A stretch of 17,770 bases of DNA from Verrucomicrobia bacterium UBA6354. GTDB taxonomy: Bacteria; Verrucomicrobiota; Kiritimatiellia; RFP12; UBA1067. Position numbers and translations under genes: made by a program. Position 1 is the first letter of the stretch. Every line of letters starts with the position of its first letter. Shown piece after piece: positions 15,701 through 17,770 of this stretch. The DNA is taken from the NCBI GenBank assembly GCA_002440145.1, contig DJRS01000127.1, positions 196-17,965 on the forward strand, read 5' to 3'. Under the pieces are notes generated by a model. That model searched no databases. It saw nothing but the letters and a program-made list of their open reading frames with translations, and was not told the origin of the DNA.

Positions 15701-17770
15701 CGCGGCGCGGGATGGACGCGGCTTGGGGACGGCGATCCCGTGCAGAAGTCCTTCGCCGCGCGCGGCGGACAGGTCTGGCGCGCGACACGTCCCGGCGACC
15801 GGCTGCGCTTCCGCTTTCGCGGCACGCGCTGCGCCGTCTACGACCTGCTCGGCCCGAAGGGCGCGAACGTGCGCGTCACGGTGGACGGCAAGGTCGTGCG
15901 CACGGCGCAGCCGCGCTTCGACTCGTACTGCTGGTACACGCGCCTGGCGACGCTGCCGGTCTATTCGGGGCCGGAGGGCGTCCATGAAGTCGAAATCGAG
16001 GTGCTGGAAGGCCAGCCCGACCGCACGCGCGTCACGCACGAGGCGACGGATACGGACAAGTACGACGGCACCTGGTTCCAGCCGTGCCAGATCCTGCTGG
16101 TCGGCGAGCAGGAAGACGGCGCGCCGCGCGCGAAAGGCTGGAGCGTGGCGACTCTGAACGGCGCGCCGGGCCTCTACCGCGACGGCAAGCCCGTCGCGCC
16201 CGTCCTCTTCTGGCAGTGGAAGATCGAGGAGCAGGACGCGAAGGCGATGAGCCGCAGCGCGGGCGTCGACCTCTTCGGCGTCTTCGGCTCGTATCCGCAC
16301 TACGCGAACCCCTACTGGAAGCCGGAGGGGTTCGCGGGCATGGCCTATCAGGACGAAAATCTCGACCAGATCCTGAAGTGGGTGCCGTCCGCCGCCTTTC
16401 TGCCGCGCCTGTTCTATTCGGCGCCGGACTGGTGGATCGCCGCGCATCCCGAAGAGCAGATCGTCTACTCGAATCCGATCCCGGCCGACGCGGAAGCGCG
16501 TCGGAGCGGTACGCTCGTGCCGCGCGAGTCGTTCGCGAGCGAACGCTTCCGGCGGGAGTGCGGGCCCGTCTACCGCCAGGCCGTGCGACATCTGATGGAC
16601 CGCTACGGCGACCGTCTGCTTGGCATCCACCTGACGAGCGGGCCGTGCGGCGAGCATTTCGCGTGGGACGTGCTGACGCAGTACGGTGACATCCCTCTCA
16701 AGGTGGCCGGGCACGGTGACGTCTCCGAACCGATGACGCGGCGCTTCCGCGCCTGGCTGCGCGCGAAATATGGGAACGACCCGGCGCGGCTGAAGGCGGC
16801 GTGGCGTGACGATTCCGCCACCTTCGAGAATGCGCAAGTCCCCTCGCGCGACGATCGGTTTGCGCTCGACACGGACGGCGTGTGGCGCGATCCGGCGAAG
16901 GGGCGGCGCGTCGCCGACTACTTCGAATGCCAGAACGGCGTGACGGTCGAGATGCTGGACCATTTCGCGGGCATCGTGAAGGACGAGTCCAGGGGCGCGC
17001 TGCCGACGCTCGCGTTCTACGGCTACACGCAGGACGAGCACTGGGCGATCGAGTGCGACCACCGCGCGGTCGCCGCCGCCTACCGTTCGCCCAACCTGGA
17101 CATGTTCTCCGCGCCGCACACGTACAACCGGCGCATGCCGGGCGAAGACGCCCTGATGCGCTGCTATCTCGCGTCCGCCGCGCGCCACGGCAAGCTCTAC
17201 GTCGACGAGGGGGACGACATGACGTTCCTCGAACACCTCAAGCCGCATCCCGACGGGCGGTGCAGCGCGACGAACCTCTTCGAGTCCGTCAACATCCTCT
17301 ACCGCGAATTCGGGCAGGCCGTCACCCACGGCACCGGCCTCTGGTACATGGACTTGAACGGCAACACGTTCCGGCATCCCGCGCTCGTGGAGGCGGTCGG
17401 GCGGATGCGCCGCGCGGCGGATCTCGCGCTGACGCGCGACCGCGCCCACTTCTCCCAGGTGGCCGTCGTCTCCAATGTCGAAAGCGAGTTCTACATGGGC
17501 TACCGCCGTACCGAGGCGAACAACATGGGGCTCTTCCTCTACCAGCAGCAGATGGGGGCGTTCGCCCGCGCCGGCGCGCCGTTCGACTGGTATCTTGCGG
17601 AAGACCTGGACGCCGTGCAGGAGCGCGACTATCGCGTGGTGGTCCTGCTGGACTGCCAGTACCTCACGGAGCGTCAGCGCCGGCAGGTCGAGGTGCTGAA
17701 GAAGGACGGGCGGACGATCGTCTCCTTCCACGCGCCGGGCTACGTCTCGGAAACGGGCCTTTCCCGTGCG
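12785..17770 (+). CDS. Giant fusion: beta-helix (GH141-like?) + SGNH esterase + GH42-like (partial)
   Basis: One open frame of 1662 codons runs off the window end. The signal MEKTKLVGIAAALSLTACAFAG has both a lipobox (LTAC, C18) and a possible Sec site after AFA. An in-frame ATG at 12767 is an alternative start. Residues about 25-700 are a right-handed beta-helix with the 'SLYVNGRRAVRARHP' block I associate with GH141-like proteins. About 715-945 is an SGNH/GDSL hydrolase with S734 (GGSIT), GGTGSD, N796 (FATND) and D915-H918 (DGVH). About 955-1110 is a beta-sandwich. From about 1120 a GH42-like TIM barrel follows ('VLFWQWK', E1290 in CGEHF, E1475 in YVDEGDD), then the start of a beta-galactosidase trimerisation-like domain near 1555. 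The architecture suggests one polypeptide that debranches, de-esterifies and cuts the same polysaccharide. The product would be secreted or lipid-anchored. Confidence 0.85.
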   Translation, partial: MEKTKLVGIAAALSLTACAFAGEVRVAPNGLSPHAALETIRAAKAAGDRSPWTVRVAPGEYVFARPLILRPEDSGSPTAPVRWIAEGDGAAFLGGTRLTGWRDDGAGVWSAPAPQGADGKPVWFQSLYVNGRRAVRARHPNAGFFQVNAAEQQTLTNAAGAVSHVQSVTVNDAAADALTGLSSDELAAVEFQVRVKWSYGAFSVTGWNPQTRRLKVCTYDRTVPEWGEWPGEKNLFCFENVRAGFDAPGEWFYDVTRRRICYRPLPGETLARLDACAPSSGLSSIVRLEGDLDAGRFVTDTAFEGISFGLSTTEGHRLASGFVQQYQGQAARETGGCIYAKGTRRIAFEGCRVAQTENYAIRMDKGCVSNRVVGCELTDLGAGGVFIGDVKANYFPRDPGTSPRFPKPGFVIPYGDPCTAKFHPCAFITVDDCTISHAGRVNPEGCGMLMTQVSDSTLTHCEISDLFYTGVSVGWTWGYSGSLSQRNTVAFNRIHDIGQGVMSDMGGIYTLGTSFGTCVSNNVIHDVASSDYGGWGLYNDEGSEGVVWENNLVYNVTDAAYHQHYGRNNVVRNNIFANGGKAQLAVSNGEGHRSVTFDRNIVYWKGRSPLFEGPKWSVRVEDGKDVVEPVEPAKSQSAAQVDWKTNLFWCATDPQAADSLFGGIRADPQFVDPDRDDFRLKKTSPAFAMGFKPWDFALSGRRTLPEFQVRAGVGNVLARLEAEKPVTVAYLGGSITEMNGWRNLTTDWLRRTWPKATVTEVHAAIGGTGSDLGVYRLGHDVLAKDPDLLFVEFATNDARKSDEEIWRNFDGIVQQAWAKNPKTDIVFVYTITAQMMADYGKGRMNAAARAMERLAAHYGIPSVCFGPRVVAEARKGRLVMSLGEVPTAVPKETPDRDRLICEELAKKGQTLFAKDGVHPARPGHELYLASVVAAFGAMRALPPADHTRFLGKPFFDGSLAAAKMVPVTAEMLRGAGWTRLGDGDPVQKSFAARGGQVWRATRPGDRLRFRFRGTRCAVYDLLGPKGANVRVTVDGKVVRTAQPRFDSYCWYTRLATLPVYSGPEGVHEVEIEVLEGQPDRTRVTHEATDTDKYDGTWFQPCQILLVGEQEDGAPRAKGWSVATLNGAPGLYRDGKPVAPVLFWQWKIEEQDAKAMSRSAGVDLFGVFGSYPHYANPYWKPEGFAGMAYQDENLDQILKWVPSAAFLPRLFYSAPDWWIAAHPEEQIVYSNPIPADAEARRSGTLVPRESFASERFRRECGPVYRQAVRHLMDRYGDRLLGIHLTSGPCGEHFAWDVLTQYGDIPLKVAGHGDVSEPMTRRFRAWLRAKYGNDPARLKAAWRDDSATFENAQVPSRDDRFALDTDGVWRDPAKGRRVADYFECQNGVTVEMLDHFAGIVKDESRGALPTLAFYGYTQDEHWAIECDHRAVAAAYRSPNLDMFSAPHTYNRRMPGEDALMRCYLASAARHGKLYVDEGDDMTFLEHLKPHPDGRCSATNLFESVNILYREFGQAVTHGTGLWYMDLNGNTFRHPALVEAVGRMRRAADLALTRDRAHFSQVAVVSNVESEFYMGYRRTEANNMGLFLYQQQMGAFARAGAPFDWYLAEDLDAVQERDYRVVVLLDCQYLTERQRRQVEVLKKDGRTIVSFHAPGYVSETGLSRA

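Noticed and set aside
13328..17731. A 1467-codon open frame on the minus strand opposite the giant gene
   Set aside because: It is rich in Arg, Ala, Val and His with no domain motif, while the plus strand has intact SGNH and glycosidase motifs. Long antisense frames are expected in GC-rich coding DNA.
1..17770. tRNA, rRNA, CRISPR array, transposase or integrase
   Set aside because: No cloverleaf, rRNA, spaced repeat array or mobile-element gene was recognised by eye on either strand.

Overview
This is a GC-rich, single-strand (all plus) block of secreted carbohydrate-active enzymes. It looks like part of a polysaccharide-utilisation locus from a gut or sediment bacterium of the PVC superphylum, with Kiritimatiellota or Lentisphaerota the best guess. 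That placement is an inference from three things: the density of exported glycoside hydrolases without any SusC/SusD pair, the 'SGNWGVAANW'-type beta-solenoid protein, and the multi-domain beta-helix/SGNH/GH42-like fusion. No marker gene is present, so taxonomy is not proven.

Layout. Positions 1-452 carry no convincing gene but hold an imperfect 23-bp tandem repeat, a run of nine C, a 30-bp element repeated later in the window, and a strong extended -10 promoter. Then follow: a GH127-type enzyme (453-2333); a GH97-type alpha-glycosidase (2413-4542); a GH36-like alpha-galactosidase (about 4598-6592); a secreted beta-solenoid protein whose signal peptide is separated from its body by a frameshift in a run of ten G (6611-8564); a protein with two tandem GH5 domains (8614-10935); a Tat-exported putative glycosidase (10941-12662); and a giant protein that starts at 12785 and runs off the end (at least 1662 residues). 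The giant protein joins a right-handed beta-helix, an SGNH/GDSL esterase and a GH42-like TIM barrel.

How they may work together. Every gene has an export signal (Sec, Tat, or a possible lipoprotein signal), so the products act outside the cytoplasm. The set GH127 + GH97 + GH36 + GH5x2 + SGNH + beta-helix + GH42-like suggests attack on a branched plant heteropolysaccharide with arabinose and galactose decorations, such as pectin side chains. No transporter, regulator or sugar-catabolism gene is visible. Genes 1-3 look like one transcription unit. A second promoter just before the solenoid gene, with the same architecture as the first, probably drives the solenoid, GH5x2 and Tat-enzyme genes and perhaps the giant gene.

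The most notable signals are the G10 tract that would switch the secreted solenoid on or off, the matching promoter signature at two or three places, a probable leaderless GH127 mRNA, the tri-modular giant enzyme, and the GH5 tandem whose second copy has lost the usual Asp-Leu-His motif.
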